From Alkalibacterium sp049389645 (GTDB lineage Bacteria > Bacillota > Bacilli > Lactobacillales > Carnobacteriaceae_A), in contig NZ_CP186540.1 of the NCBI RefSeq assembly GCF_049389645.1, positions 1,860,001 through 1,924,000 of the forward strand: a stretch of DNA of 64,000 nt, written 5' to 3'. This document shows positions 15,824 through 22,609 of the stretch, in pieces. Both the position numbers and the translations under genes were made by a program. Under the pieces are notes generated by a model, which worked only from the letters and a program-made list of their open reading frames with translations, was not told where the DNA came from and made no database searches. Each line of letters starts with the position of its first letter. Position 1 is the first letter of the stretch.

Positions 15824-16200
15824 GGCATGCTCAAGGAGGAAATCCAGGCGAGTGATGCTAAGAAGGTCAAACTTCGGCATACTCAAAGAGGAAACCCAGG
15901 CGAGTGATGCCAAGAAGGTCAAACTTCGGCATGCTCAAGGAGGAAACCCAGGTGAGTGATGCTAAGAAGGTCAAACTTCGGCATACTCAAAGAGGAAACC
16001 TAGGCGAGTGATGCCAAGAAGGTCAAACTTCGGCATGCTCAAGGAGGAAACCCAGGTGAGTGATGCTAAGAAGGTCAAACTTCGGCATACTCAAAGAGGA
16101 AACCCAGGTGAGTGATGCCAAGAAGGTCAAACTTCGGCATGCTCAAAGAGGAAACCCAGGCGAGTGATGCCAAGAAGGTCAAACTTCGGCATGCTCAAAG
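15824..16200. repeat. Tandem array of seven 52-bp units plus a 13-bp partial copy
   Basis: Units begin at 15824, 15876, 15928, 15980, 16032, 16084 and 16136, each with GGCAT(A/G)CTCAA. Two subtypes alternate (ATGCTCAAGGAGG..GATGCTAAG and ATACTCAAAGAGG..GATGCCAAG), making a 104-bp higher-order repeat; unit 7 is a hybrid. Each unit can fold into two hairpins: positions 1-9 pair with 27-36 (one bulged G), and GAAG pairs with CTTC around GTCAAA at the end. Differences fall at unit positions 6, 12, 20, 22, 26 and 36; the two in the stem (6 and 36) only swap Watson-Crick and G-U pairs. There are no unique spacers. A TTGACA box lies 50 bp before the first unit. From 16201 to 16436 I see no convincing gene. 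Confidence 0.9.
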
Positions 16201-16436
16201 AAAATATGCACGGAGTAAACCGAAGTGGGTTCTACTTTTCAGTCATCAGTAGTACTTTGCGTGGAGTTATTCATAAACAAGATGAAATAAGGTTTGAAAT
16301 AATAGCCTATGCAATATCAGCGTTACACAATAGAATCGGCCCTATTCAGATCGATGAGATAAAGAGAACGTCACGGATGATTCCATTGTTATCTGATAGA
16401 AAAAGAGTGTAAGCAGGAAAAGGAGACAAAGATGTC

Positions 16437-17300
16437 ATGGCATTTATAATAAACAAGAACTTATCGGTTCATTCAGTTGATCTGAACGTAGAAAAATTAG
16501 AAGAGATGACGACTTACTATAGAGAAATAATTGGTCTATCTGTCCTTGAAGAATCTGATAACTATGCCTCGCTCGGTGTGAAGACGGATAACCGAGTGTT
16601 GTTGAATTTAATTGAAGTAGATGCAGGAGACTCACGGACTAAAAAAGCGGGACTCTTTCATACGGCGTTTATAGTGCCTACACGAAGAGACTTAGGAAAC
16701 ATTCTGTATGCGCTATTAAAAAAAGACATACCAATTGAAGGCGCTTCTGATCACGGCTATAGTGAGGCGATCTACTTGCGCGACCCGGAAGGAAACGGTA
16801 TTGAGATTTATAGAGATAAGCTTAAAGAGGAATGGGACATTTCGGAAAATGGTATGATCAAAGGAATCACAGCAGAAATTGATGCGGATGGCGTCTTGGC
16901 TAGTCGGAATGACCAGCTGACCGATACATTACCAGCGGGAACACGAATTGGCCATGTTCACTTAGCTGTTGCTGATTTGGAGGATTCTCAATACTTCTAT
17001 ATAGAAACTTTAGGCATGCAGCTGAAATATGAATTTGGAAGTCAGGCCCGATTTATTGCTGCGGGAGATTACCACCATCATATCGGTTTAAATACCTGGT
17101 TAGGAACAGATTTACCAAAAAGAAATCAGTTTGATTTGGGACTTACTCGATTCACTTTAAGTGTGCCGACAAGTGAGGAATTGACTGCGTTGACAGAGCA
17201 TTTAAGTGCGCAAGGTTTAGCTATTGATGATGAAGCGGAGACGTTTATCACAATCACCGATCCAAATGGGATCCATGTCACTGTCACCACATCTGATTGA
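16437..17300 (+). CDS. VOC-superfamily protein, CatE-like (glyoxalase/extradiol dioxygenase fold)
   Basis: 287 residues with two vicinal-oxygen-chelate domains in tandem. Candidate metal ligands in the first half are His13 (LSVHSVDLNV), the His of GLFHTAFIV and the Glu of NGIEIYRD; the second half has RIGHVHLAVADL and DYHHHIGLN. Length and layout match B. subtilis CatE, a catechol 2,3-dioxygenase, but glyoxalase-type or thiol-transferase functions are also possible. AGGAG lies 11 bases upstream, and an overlapping five-codon frame (ATG at 16432) is better spaced to it. The gene follows the 52-bp repeat array. Confidence 0.8.
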   Translation: MAFIINKNLSVHSVDLNVEKLEEMTTYYREIIGLSVLEESDNYASLGVKTDNRVLLNLIEVDAGDSRTKKAGLFHTAFIVPTRRDLGNILYALLKKDIPIEGASDHGYSEAIYLRDPEGNGIEIYRDKLKEEWDISENGMIKGITAEIDADGVLASRNDQLTDTLPAGTRIGHVHLAVADLEDSQYFYIETLGMQLKYEFGSQARFIAAGDYHHHIGLNTWLGTDLPKRNQFDLGLTRFTLSVPTSEELTALTEHLSAQGLAIDDEAETFITITDPNGIHVTVTTSD

Positions 17301-17459
17301 TCATTTTTGCTCCATTTTCTATGCTTATAAAGTGAAGTTTTTTCAATCGAAACTTTTTTGAAAGATGATTTTGACGACAATATGGATAATGAGAAATACT
17401 ATCATTATCAGTTAATTCAAAGTGCTATCTTATTAAATAAGGCCGTGATATCTTATAGT

Positions 17460-17474
17460 TAAGAATCATTATAG
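17460..17474 (+). promoter_or_regulatory. PerR/Fur-like box upstream of the metal ATPase
   Basis: TAAGAATCATTATAG matches the 7-1-7 PerR pattern (TTATAATNATTATAA, also written TTAGAATNATTCTAA) at 11 or 12 of 14 positions. It follows a possible -10 (TATAGT) and sits 17 bp before the ATG, a place where binding would block transcription. Confidence 0.5.
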
Positions 17475-17490
17475 AAAAGGATGACAAGAT

Positions 17491-19365
17491 ATGACAGCAC
17501 TTATTAAGAACAATAAGCCCATGTTGCTCACCATTATAAGCGGGCTTCTCATCATTGTTGGAGGGATGCTATCTTACAATAATCAGCAGCCCTTGGATGC
17601 CTTCGTATATGTGACAGCCTTTTTGATTGGCGGTTACTTTCAAGCCAGAGTAGGCTTCAGTGACCTGCTTTTCAAAAAAAAGTTGAACGTCGATATCCTT
17701 ATGGTCTTAGCTGCTATAGGTGCTTCAGTCATTGGTTACTGGCTGGAAGGCGCACTGCTCATTTTTATTTTTTCGCTGAGCGGATCACTAGAGGTCTATA
17801 CGACAAATAAGAGTACGGATGCCATTTCCAAACTGATGGAATTGACCCCGGAGACAGCCTTGCTTTTAAGCGAGGACGGATCAACAGAAGAAGTTGCAAC
17901 GAAAGATTTAAAAGTCGGGAACAAATTACTTGTACCTAAAGGTTCTGCTTTTCCTATCGATGGTATACTTTTAAGCGAGTATGCATTAGTTGATGAAGCC
18001 GCCATTTCAGGTGAATCGATGGCCGTCAATAAAGCAATGAAAGATGAAGTGATCGGCGGGACGATAAACGTTAGCAGAGCGGTCGCAATAGAAGTGAAGG
18101 CGGAATACTCTGACACATTGTTTGCTAAAATAATCCGAATGGTGGATGAAGCTCAAGGGACCCCATCAAAAACGGCTACCTTTATTGAATCGATCGAAAC
18201 GAGATATGTAAAGATCGTTTTGATATTTGTTCCGGTAATGATGCTCATTTTTTATTATGCTTTAGGTTGGGGTTTTAATGAATCTTTTTATCGAGGAATG
18301 GTTCTGCTAACCGTAGCCTCTCCCTGCGCACTAATGGCTTCTGCAAGTCCAGCAACCCTTTCAGCCATTTCAAACGGTGCAAAAAAAGGGGTGCTTTACA
18401 AAGGCGGGTCTTTTCTTGAAAACTTCGGTCAGATCGATGCGATCGCATTTGATAAAACAGGAACATTAACGCAAGGTTCTCCAAAAGTGACAGACGTAAA
18501 CTATTTAAAAGAAATTAACCAGGAAACGGTCGTTCAGGTCATTGTTCAACTGGAACGTATTTCTTCGCATCCGTTGGCACAAGCTGTGATAGACCATCTT
18601 AATGCATCTGAAATGAAACATGACATCAAAGTCACTGAAATCAATGAAGTTGAAGGTCATGGTGTCGAAGGATACGTGGACGAGGATCACTGGAAAATAG
18701 GTAAAAAAGAATTCACAGTAAAAGATGACACGAGTGCGTTTGCGTTGTCAGCCAACGAGAAACAGACGGAAGGGAAAACGGTTCTCTATGTAACAAAAAA
18801 TGATCAGCTCATGAGTTTTATTGCTTTACTTGATTTACCGGCACCTGGAGCGAAGGAAATGATCGATTATTTTAAAAGTCAGGGTATCTATACCATTTTA
18901 ATTACTGGCGATAATGAAGCGACCGGTCAAGCCATTGGGAAAACGGTCGGCGTGGACGAAGTGAAAGCAAACTGCCTACCCGTTGAGAAAGCGACTTTGA
19001 TACTTGATTTGAAAGAAAAATATGAAACGATCGTGATGGTCGGTGACGGGATCAATGACGCACCAGCTTTGGCTAATGCTTCGATTGGTATTGCGATGGG
19101 TGCAGGAACAGACCTGGCAATGGATGCGGCTGATGTGGTACTCGTCAAAAATGAGCTGGAGCAGCTTACGTATAGTCATAAGCTATCTAAACGACTCAAT
19201 AGAATTATTATGCAAAACGTCGTTTTTTCAATCAGCGTTATCTTATTTTTGATTGTCGTCAATGTTTTACAATTAATAAATTTGCCACTTGGTGTTATTG
19301 GTCACGAAGGCAGTACCATTTTAGTTATTTTGAACGGATTGAGATTGCTAAGACCCATAAAATAA
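17491..19365 (+). CDS. P1B-4-type metal-exporting ATPase (PfeT/ZosA-like)
   Basis: 624 residues without an N-terminal HMA domain. The ion-path motif in membrane helix 4 is Ser277-Pro278-Cys279 (SPC), not the CPC of Cd/Zn/Cu pumps, and the next marker is HEGST (His605-Glu606-Gly607) near the C-terminus. SPC plus HEG defines the P1B-4 group, which exports Fe2+ or Co2+; B. subtilis PfeT is a member and is PerR-controlled. The phosphorylated Asp321 is in DKTGTLTQG, and TGES (as SGES) and GDGINDAPALA are intact. A PerR-like box precedes it and a glutathione peroxidase gene follows within 25 bp, so iron efflux during peroxide stress is the likely role. Confidence 0.88.
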   Translation: MTALIKNNKPMLLTIISGLLIIVGGMLSYNNQQPLDAFVYVTAFLIGGYFQARVGFSDLLFKKKLNVDILMVLAAIGASVIGYWLEGALLIFIFSLSGSLEVYTTNKSTDAISKLMELTPETALLLSEDGSTEEVATKDLKVGNKLLVPKGSAFPIDGILLSEYALVDEAAISGESMAVNKAMKDEVIGGTINVSRAVAIEVKAEYSDTLFAKIIRMVDEAQGTPSKTATFIESIETRYVKIVLIFVPVMMLIFYYALGWGFNESFYRGMVLLTVASPCALMASASPATLSAISNGAKKGVLYKGGSFLENFGQIDAIAFDKTGTLTQGSPKVTDVNYLKEINQETVVQVIVQLERISSHPLAQAVIDHLNASEMKHDIKVTEINEVEGHGVEGYVDEDHWKIGKKEFTVKDDTSAFALSANEKQTEGKTVLYVTKNDQLMSFIALLDLPAPGAKEMIDYFKSQGIYTILITGDNEATGQAIGKTVGVDEVKANCLPVEKATLILDLKEKYETIVMVGDGINDAPALANASIGIAMGAGTDLAMDAADVVLVKNELEQLTYSHKLSKRLNRIIMQNVVFSISVILFLIVVNVLQLINLPLGVIGHEGSTILVILNGLRLLRPIK

Positions 19366-19387
19366 GGGAAAAAGAAGGAGACTTTTT

Positions 19388-19873
19388 ATGACAAAAATCT
19401 ATGATATCAATGTCACACAGATTGATGGACATGTGAAGAACTTGAAAGACTATGAAGATAAATACATGGTTATCGTCAATACAGCCAGCAAGTGCGGCTT
19501 AGTGGGTCAACTCGAAGGGCTGGAAGAACTCTATAAAGAATTTAAAGACAAGAATGTAGTTGTTCTAGGTTTTCCATCCAATCAGTTTTTAAATCAGGAA
19601 CCTTTGGATAGTGAAGGCATCCAGTCGTTTTGCCAGATGAATTACAACGTTACCTTTCCTTTATTTGAAAAAATCAAAGTTAACGGCAAGAATGCCCACC
19701 CACTATATAAATATTTAATAGCAAATACAGACAACAAAAAAATTAAGTGGAATTTCACCAAATTTATTGTAACGCCGCATGAAGAAAAAATTATCAGTTT
19801 CGCACCTAAAATAAGTCCAGAGAAGGTAAAAGAAGAGCTTAATATATTAATAGATGATAAAATCGAATCATAA
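19388..19873 (+). CDS. Glutathione peroxidase family (thioredoxin-dependent type)
   Basis: 161 residues. The catalytic tetrad can be read as Cys36 (NTASKCGL), Gln66 (GFPSNQF), Trp121 and Asn122 (KWNFTKF). Cys82 in FCQMNYNVTFPLF is the resolving-Cys position of bacterial enzymes that use thioredoxin instead of glutathione. It reduces hydrogen peroxide or lipid peroxides in the cytoplasm. AGAAGGAG precedes the ATG. It lies 22 bp after the P1B-4 ATPase, in one transcript and probably under the same peroxide-responsive control. Confidence 0.92.
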   Translation: MTKIYDINVTQIDGHVKNLKDYEDKYMVIVNTASKCGLVGQLEGLEELYKEFKDKNVVVLGFPSNQFLNQEPLDSEGIQSFCQMNYNVTFPLFEKIKVNGKNAHPLYKYLIANTDNKKIKWNFTKFIVTPHEEKIISFAPKISPEKVKEELNILIDDKIES

Positions 19874-20011
19874 CAAACTTTTTCAATGTAATAATTGTAA
19901 AATAATTTTAAAAAGTGAATGATTTCACAACGAAATTTAATGTAAAAATGCTGCTATGTCAATAAAAATATAATAAATTATAAAATATTGAACTTTTTTG
20001 ACAAAATATCT

Positions 20012-20039
20012 TTGACATGAAAAAGAAACATGGTATTAT
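20012..20039 (+). promoter_or_regulatory. Sigma-A-type promoter of the first acidic lipoprotein
   Basis: TTGACA, 16 bp, TATTAT, followed about 30 bp later by the ribosome binding site. A second TTGACA lies 14 bp upstream. This is among the best consensus promoters in the window, suggesting strong expression. Confidence 0.7.
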
Positions 20040-20085
20040 AAATATGCAGTGAATCACAACAAAAAAATGGTAGGAGGAACAAATA

Positions 20086-20682
20086 ATGTTAAAATGGAAT
20101 AAATTATTATTAATTACAGCAAGCATGGGGTTACTTGCAGCATGTGGTACAGATGATGCAGATGATACAGAAGAAGTCACAGACGACACAGAAGAGGTCA
20201 CTGAAGATACAGAAACGGAAGATACAGAAACAGAAGATACAGAAGAAGAAACAGATGCAACAACAGGTGCTACACAATCAGTTATTGCTAGTGCAGACGA
20301 TTTAGAAGAAGCAATGTCAGCCGATGGCGGATGGATCGTTATTTTTGAAGGCGACGTAGAAACAGATATGGAACTAGTCTTAGAAGGCGGCGTGGAAGAT
20401 AATGATGGTATGATCGCTCGTAAATTAGCATTGTACACACAAGATGAAGATCGTAATGTCTTGGAACAATTCACTCTAACAGCACCAAGCTTAACAGTTC
20501 AAAGTGAAAACACACGTATCCAAAACGGAACATTTGCTGGTGACGTTTACGTTGAAGCAAACGACTTCCAATTACCAGGTGGAACGATTGATGGAGACTT
20601 GATTTTCGCAAGTGAAGAATATCAAGAATCAGCTCAATTAGAAGAAGGCGAAGTAACTGGAGAAACACGCGTCGAAGAATAA
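20086..20682 (+). CDS. Acidic lipoprotein, paralogue 1
   Basis: 198 residues. A signal peptide ends in the lipobox LLAAC (Cys20 after cleavage numbering), then a low-complexity linker of Thr, Glu and Asp (EEVTDDTEEVTEDTETED) and a 130-residue C-terminal domain. That domain shares RKLALY-QDEDRNV and a GDVYVEA..GDLIFAS pattern with the gene at 21083, and its short Gly/Asp-punctuated strands look like a beta-helix. I do not recognise a named family. High acidity suits a protein exposed outside the membrane of a halo- or alkaliphile. It has its own strong promoter and terminator. Confidence 0.85.
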   Translation: MLKWNKLLLITASMGLLAACGTDDADDTEEVTDDTEEVTEDTETEDTETEDTEEETDATTGATQSVIASADDLEEAMSADGGWIVIFEGDVETDMELVLEGGVEDNDGMIARKLALYTQDEDRNVLEQFTLTAPSLTVQSENTRIQNGTFAGDVYVEANDFQLPGGTIDGDLIFASEEYQESAQLEEGEVTGETRVEE

Positions 20683-20706
20683 TCGAACTCAAATCTAATA
20701 AATAGT

Positions 20707-20741
20707 AAACAGGTCTGCAGCTCAGCTGCAGACCTGTTTTT
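20707..20741 (+). terminator. Rho-independent terminator
   Basis: Perfect 15-bp stem AAACAGGTCTGCAGC with a TCA loop and a T run after the first lipoprotein gene. Confidence 0.92.
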
Positions 20742-20776
20742 GCGATTTGATATATCGTCAATAATAGACTTGACTA

Positions 20777-20804
20777 AATCTTGAATCATTTAGAATTCAA
20801 GATT
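20777..20804. promoter_or_regulatory. Inverted repeat AATCTTGAAT-N8-ATTCAAGATT
   Basis: Perfect 10-bp arms in the 400-bp gap between the two lipoprotein genes. No T run follows, so an operator is more likely than a terminator. The remaining gap is AT-rich. Confidence 0.4.
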
Positions 20805-20980
20805 ATGATTTATCAAATTTCAAGAATGTTTCTTCTTAAAATCAATTGTGAAAGAAGAGTGATAGATAATATTATACGGGAGAATACTTTGTGAATATAG
20901 ATTTTTTTTGTGTAATCTCAGAATGAAAATAATGTACTTTTGTTGACGGCTTCACAATTCTATTATATAGTGGAGTTTGT

Positions 20981-21037
20981 AAATGAACAGATTGAAAGTC
21001 CGATTAAATATGATCTCTCCGTCTATCTTGTTCATTT
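20981..21037 (+). promoter_or_regulatory. 5'-leader hairpin of the second acidic lipoprotein
   Basis: AAATGAACAGAT pairs with ATCTTGTTCATTT (12 bp, one bulge) around a 32-nt loop, ending 45 bp before the start codon. A TTGACG/TATATA promoter candidate lies just upstream, so this hairpin should be in the mRNA leader and could stabilise it. Confidence 0.4.
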
Positions 21038-21082
21038 CGTTGTACTTAATCAATCTTGCATTAAGAAAGGTAAGGGATAATT

Positions 21083-21652
21083 ATGAGTTTATTGAGAAAG
21101 AAATTAGCAGCAGGCGCAGCAGTTATGGCATTGGGCGGTTTTTTAGCAGCATGTGATACTGACGATGACGCAGCAGAAGACATGGAAGTTGTTGAAGAAG
21201 GCGAAGAAACTGAAGGTGAAGATGCAGTAACAGCTGCTTCTATTACTGATGACGCTGATCAAGTTGTTGCTTCATTAAGCACTGACGGAAACTGGTTAAC
21301 AGCAATTATTGCTGACGTAGCAATTGACGATGACGTAACAGTTGCTGGAACTTTCCACGACGGCGACGACGAAGCTGAAGCAGAATACCGTAAATTAGCT
21401 TTATATGCTCAAGACGAAGACCGTAACGTTACTGATGAATATACTTTAGCAGTTGGAACGATGACTGTAGAATCACCAAACTTCCGTATTCAGGAAGGTA
21501 CTTTGGATGGAGACGTTTATGTCGACGCTGAAGGTTTCGAGTTACTTAACTCTACTGTTACAGGTGACGTAACATTTGCATCACAAGAGTTAATGGATGC
21601 TGCTTTAATGGACGAAGGTACAGTTGAAGGCGAAGTAACCGTAGAGGAATAA
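21083..21652 (+). CDS. Acidic lipoprotein, paralogue 2
   Basis: 189 residues. A basic start, hydrophobic core and lipobox FLAAC give a lipoprotein anchored outside the cell. A short Asp/Glu-rich linker (DTDDDAAEDMEVVEEGEETE) leads to the same C-terminal domain as the gene at 20086: YRKLALYAQDEDRNV, LDGDVYVDAEGFEL and VTGDVTFASQE. The two genes are a diverged tandem duplication, each with separate promoter and terminator. Codons are strongly biased to a few synonyms, as expected for highly expressed genes. Function unknown; a beta-helical surface polymer or ion-binding layer is conceivable. Confidence 0.85.
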   Translation: MSLLRKKLAAGAAVMALGGFLAACDTDDDAAEDMEVVEEGEETEGEDAVTAASITDDADQVVASLSTDGNWLTAIIADVAIDDDVTVAGTFHDGDDEAEAEYRKLALYAQDEDRNVTDEYTLAVGTMTVESPNFRIQEGTLDGDVYVDAEGFELLNSTVTGDVTFASQELMDAALMDEGTVEGEVTVEE

Positions 21653-21766
21653 TCTTCGAACTTAACTTTTAATCATGTATTAGTCCAATGATACACTTAA
21701 ACATTGGTGTTCTACCTATCGGACATAGGAGAGAAGGATCATCATCAAGTGAAGTTGGAAAATGAG

Positions 21767-21806
21767 ACAGTTCTTAAGATCATTCGATCTTAAGAACTGT
21801 TTTTTC
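21767..21806 (+). terminator. Rho-independent terminator
   Basis: Perfect 14-bp stem ACAGTTCTTAAGAT, 6-nt loop and six T, about 115 bp after the second lipoprotein gene. Confidence 0.9.
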
Positions 21807-21840
21807 ATTATTGAAAAGTTGTGGGAGCTGAAAAGATCAT

Positions 21841-21939
21841 AATAGGTTTTAGAGGGGTCATGATTAGAATGACCGCGGAATCGCTGCATTATTCTGTTCG
21901 GTCATGACTATTAGGTGCTTATTCAGGAACCTATTTTTT
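21841..21939 (+). other. Nested hairpins ahead of the noncoding element
   Basis: AATAGGTT at the left pairs with AACCTATT at the right, which runs into TTTT. Inside, GACCGCGGAAT pairs with ATTCTG-TT-CGGTC. This looks like a branched structure closing in a terminator-like end. It is not shared with the second copy of the element at 51.8 kb. Confidence 0.4.
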
Positions 21940-21947
21940 ATGAGTAG

Positions 21948-22308
21948 TCAGTCTGGTGTTACTGATGTATCCACTCACGGGGAGACGTCGCATGACCGGG
22001 CACTAGCGTCAGCGTTTAGTGACTGCTCAGCTTATTGTGCGTTTCGAGCGGGGCTTACTGGACCTCCCTAGCGACCAGTCCATGAAAAGATACTGTTGAG
22101 AGGAAAGTATAGGCCTCCTATAGTGATTGCTCGCTAGGATTTAGCCTTTGAGTGGATGCTAAAGAGTACGATAAGTACCTGCCCGTCGTTGGTTGCTATA
22201 TGAGTAGGTGCTAGGAATCGATTTAAGTGATAACTGTGAGACGAAAATCCGTTCAGAAGTCACTTGTTATTTTTCGAGGGAACACTCAAGTTTTCGGAAC
22301 AGTTCAGC
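21948..22308. ncRNA. Candidate large structured RNA, copy 1 of 2
   Basis: A noncoding stretch with no plausible gene in any frame that aligns, almost without gaps, to 51871-52230. Shared blocks in order include TCAGTnTGGTG, TGTATCCACT, TTAGTGA..CTCAGC, GACCAGTC, AAGTATAG..CCTATAGT, CTCGCTAG, CTTTGAG, CCC-TCGTT, GAGTAG, CTCAAGTT and TTCAGC. The arm at 22045-22051 (CGAGCGG) pairs with 22127-22133 (TTGCTCG), and the same stem in copy 2 differs by a compensatory pair. The strand is not proven; the plus strand is assumed because the TATAG/CTATA hairpin and CTCAAG arms fold well there. I cannot assign it to a named RNA family. Between 22309 and 22533 I see only AT-rich sequence and a small ATGGTT/AACCAT hairpin. 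Confidence 0.6.
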
Positions 22309-22533
22309 AGGCACTTATAATATAAATCATGGTTAAAACCATAAAATGTAACGAATTTTTAACACACTAATTTAGCAGCTAAAGATAAAGTGAATACACA
22401 GCAAATCTTTAGTGACGAATAGTCAAAAGACTTTCACCAGTAAAGTTTATAAACACAGTTATAATAGCACAAAACAGACTTCCGGAAAGAAAACCCTACC
22501 TTTTGGATGATGAGTTTTTGTGTGTCGCTAGTG

Positions 22534-22562
22534 TGTTAATTATTTTAAAAAAAGTGTATAAT
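22534..22562 (+). promoter_or_regulatory. Promoter of the LevR-type activator gene
   Basis: A perfect -10 TATAAT with a weak -35 (TGTTAA) 17 bp upstream; the start codon lies 48 bp after the -10. GTGTGTCGCTAGTGTGTTA overlapping the -35 resembles the GTGTGTCATTTGTGTG arm behind the gene, hinting at autoregulation. Confidence 0.5.
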
Positions 22563-22609
22563 GATAACTACATAAAGTGAGACTGTCTGAACATTCGAGG
22601 GGGATTAAC

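Noticed and set aside
15824..16200. CRISPR array
   Set aside because: The 52-bp units abut directly, with no unique spacers between repeats, and no cas genes are present in the window.
16164..16412. 82-codon ORF running out of the repeat array
   Set aside because: Its first residues come from the repeat unit and the remainder resembles no protein family; the ribosome binding site is poor. Kept only as part of the micro-ORF observation.
22081..22140. RNase P RNA (a GAGAGGAAAGT stretch resembles its conserved GAGGAAAG)
   Set aside because: The second copy lacks the motif, the ACAGAAA block is absent, and two copies of RNase P RNA would be unexpected.
21841..22320. Prophage remnant or insertion sequence as the source of the duplicated noncoding element
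   Set aside because: No terminal inverted repeats, target-site duplications or transposase fragments surround either copy, and the changes between copies preserve helices.
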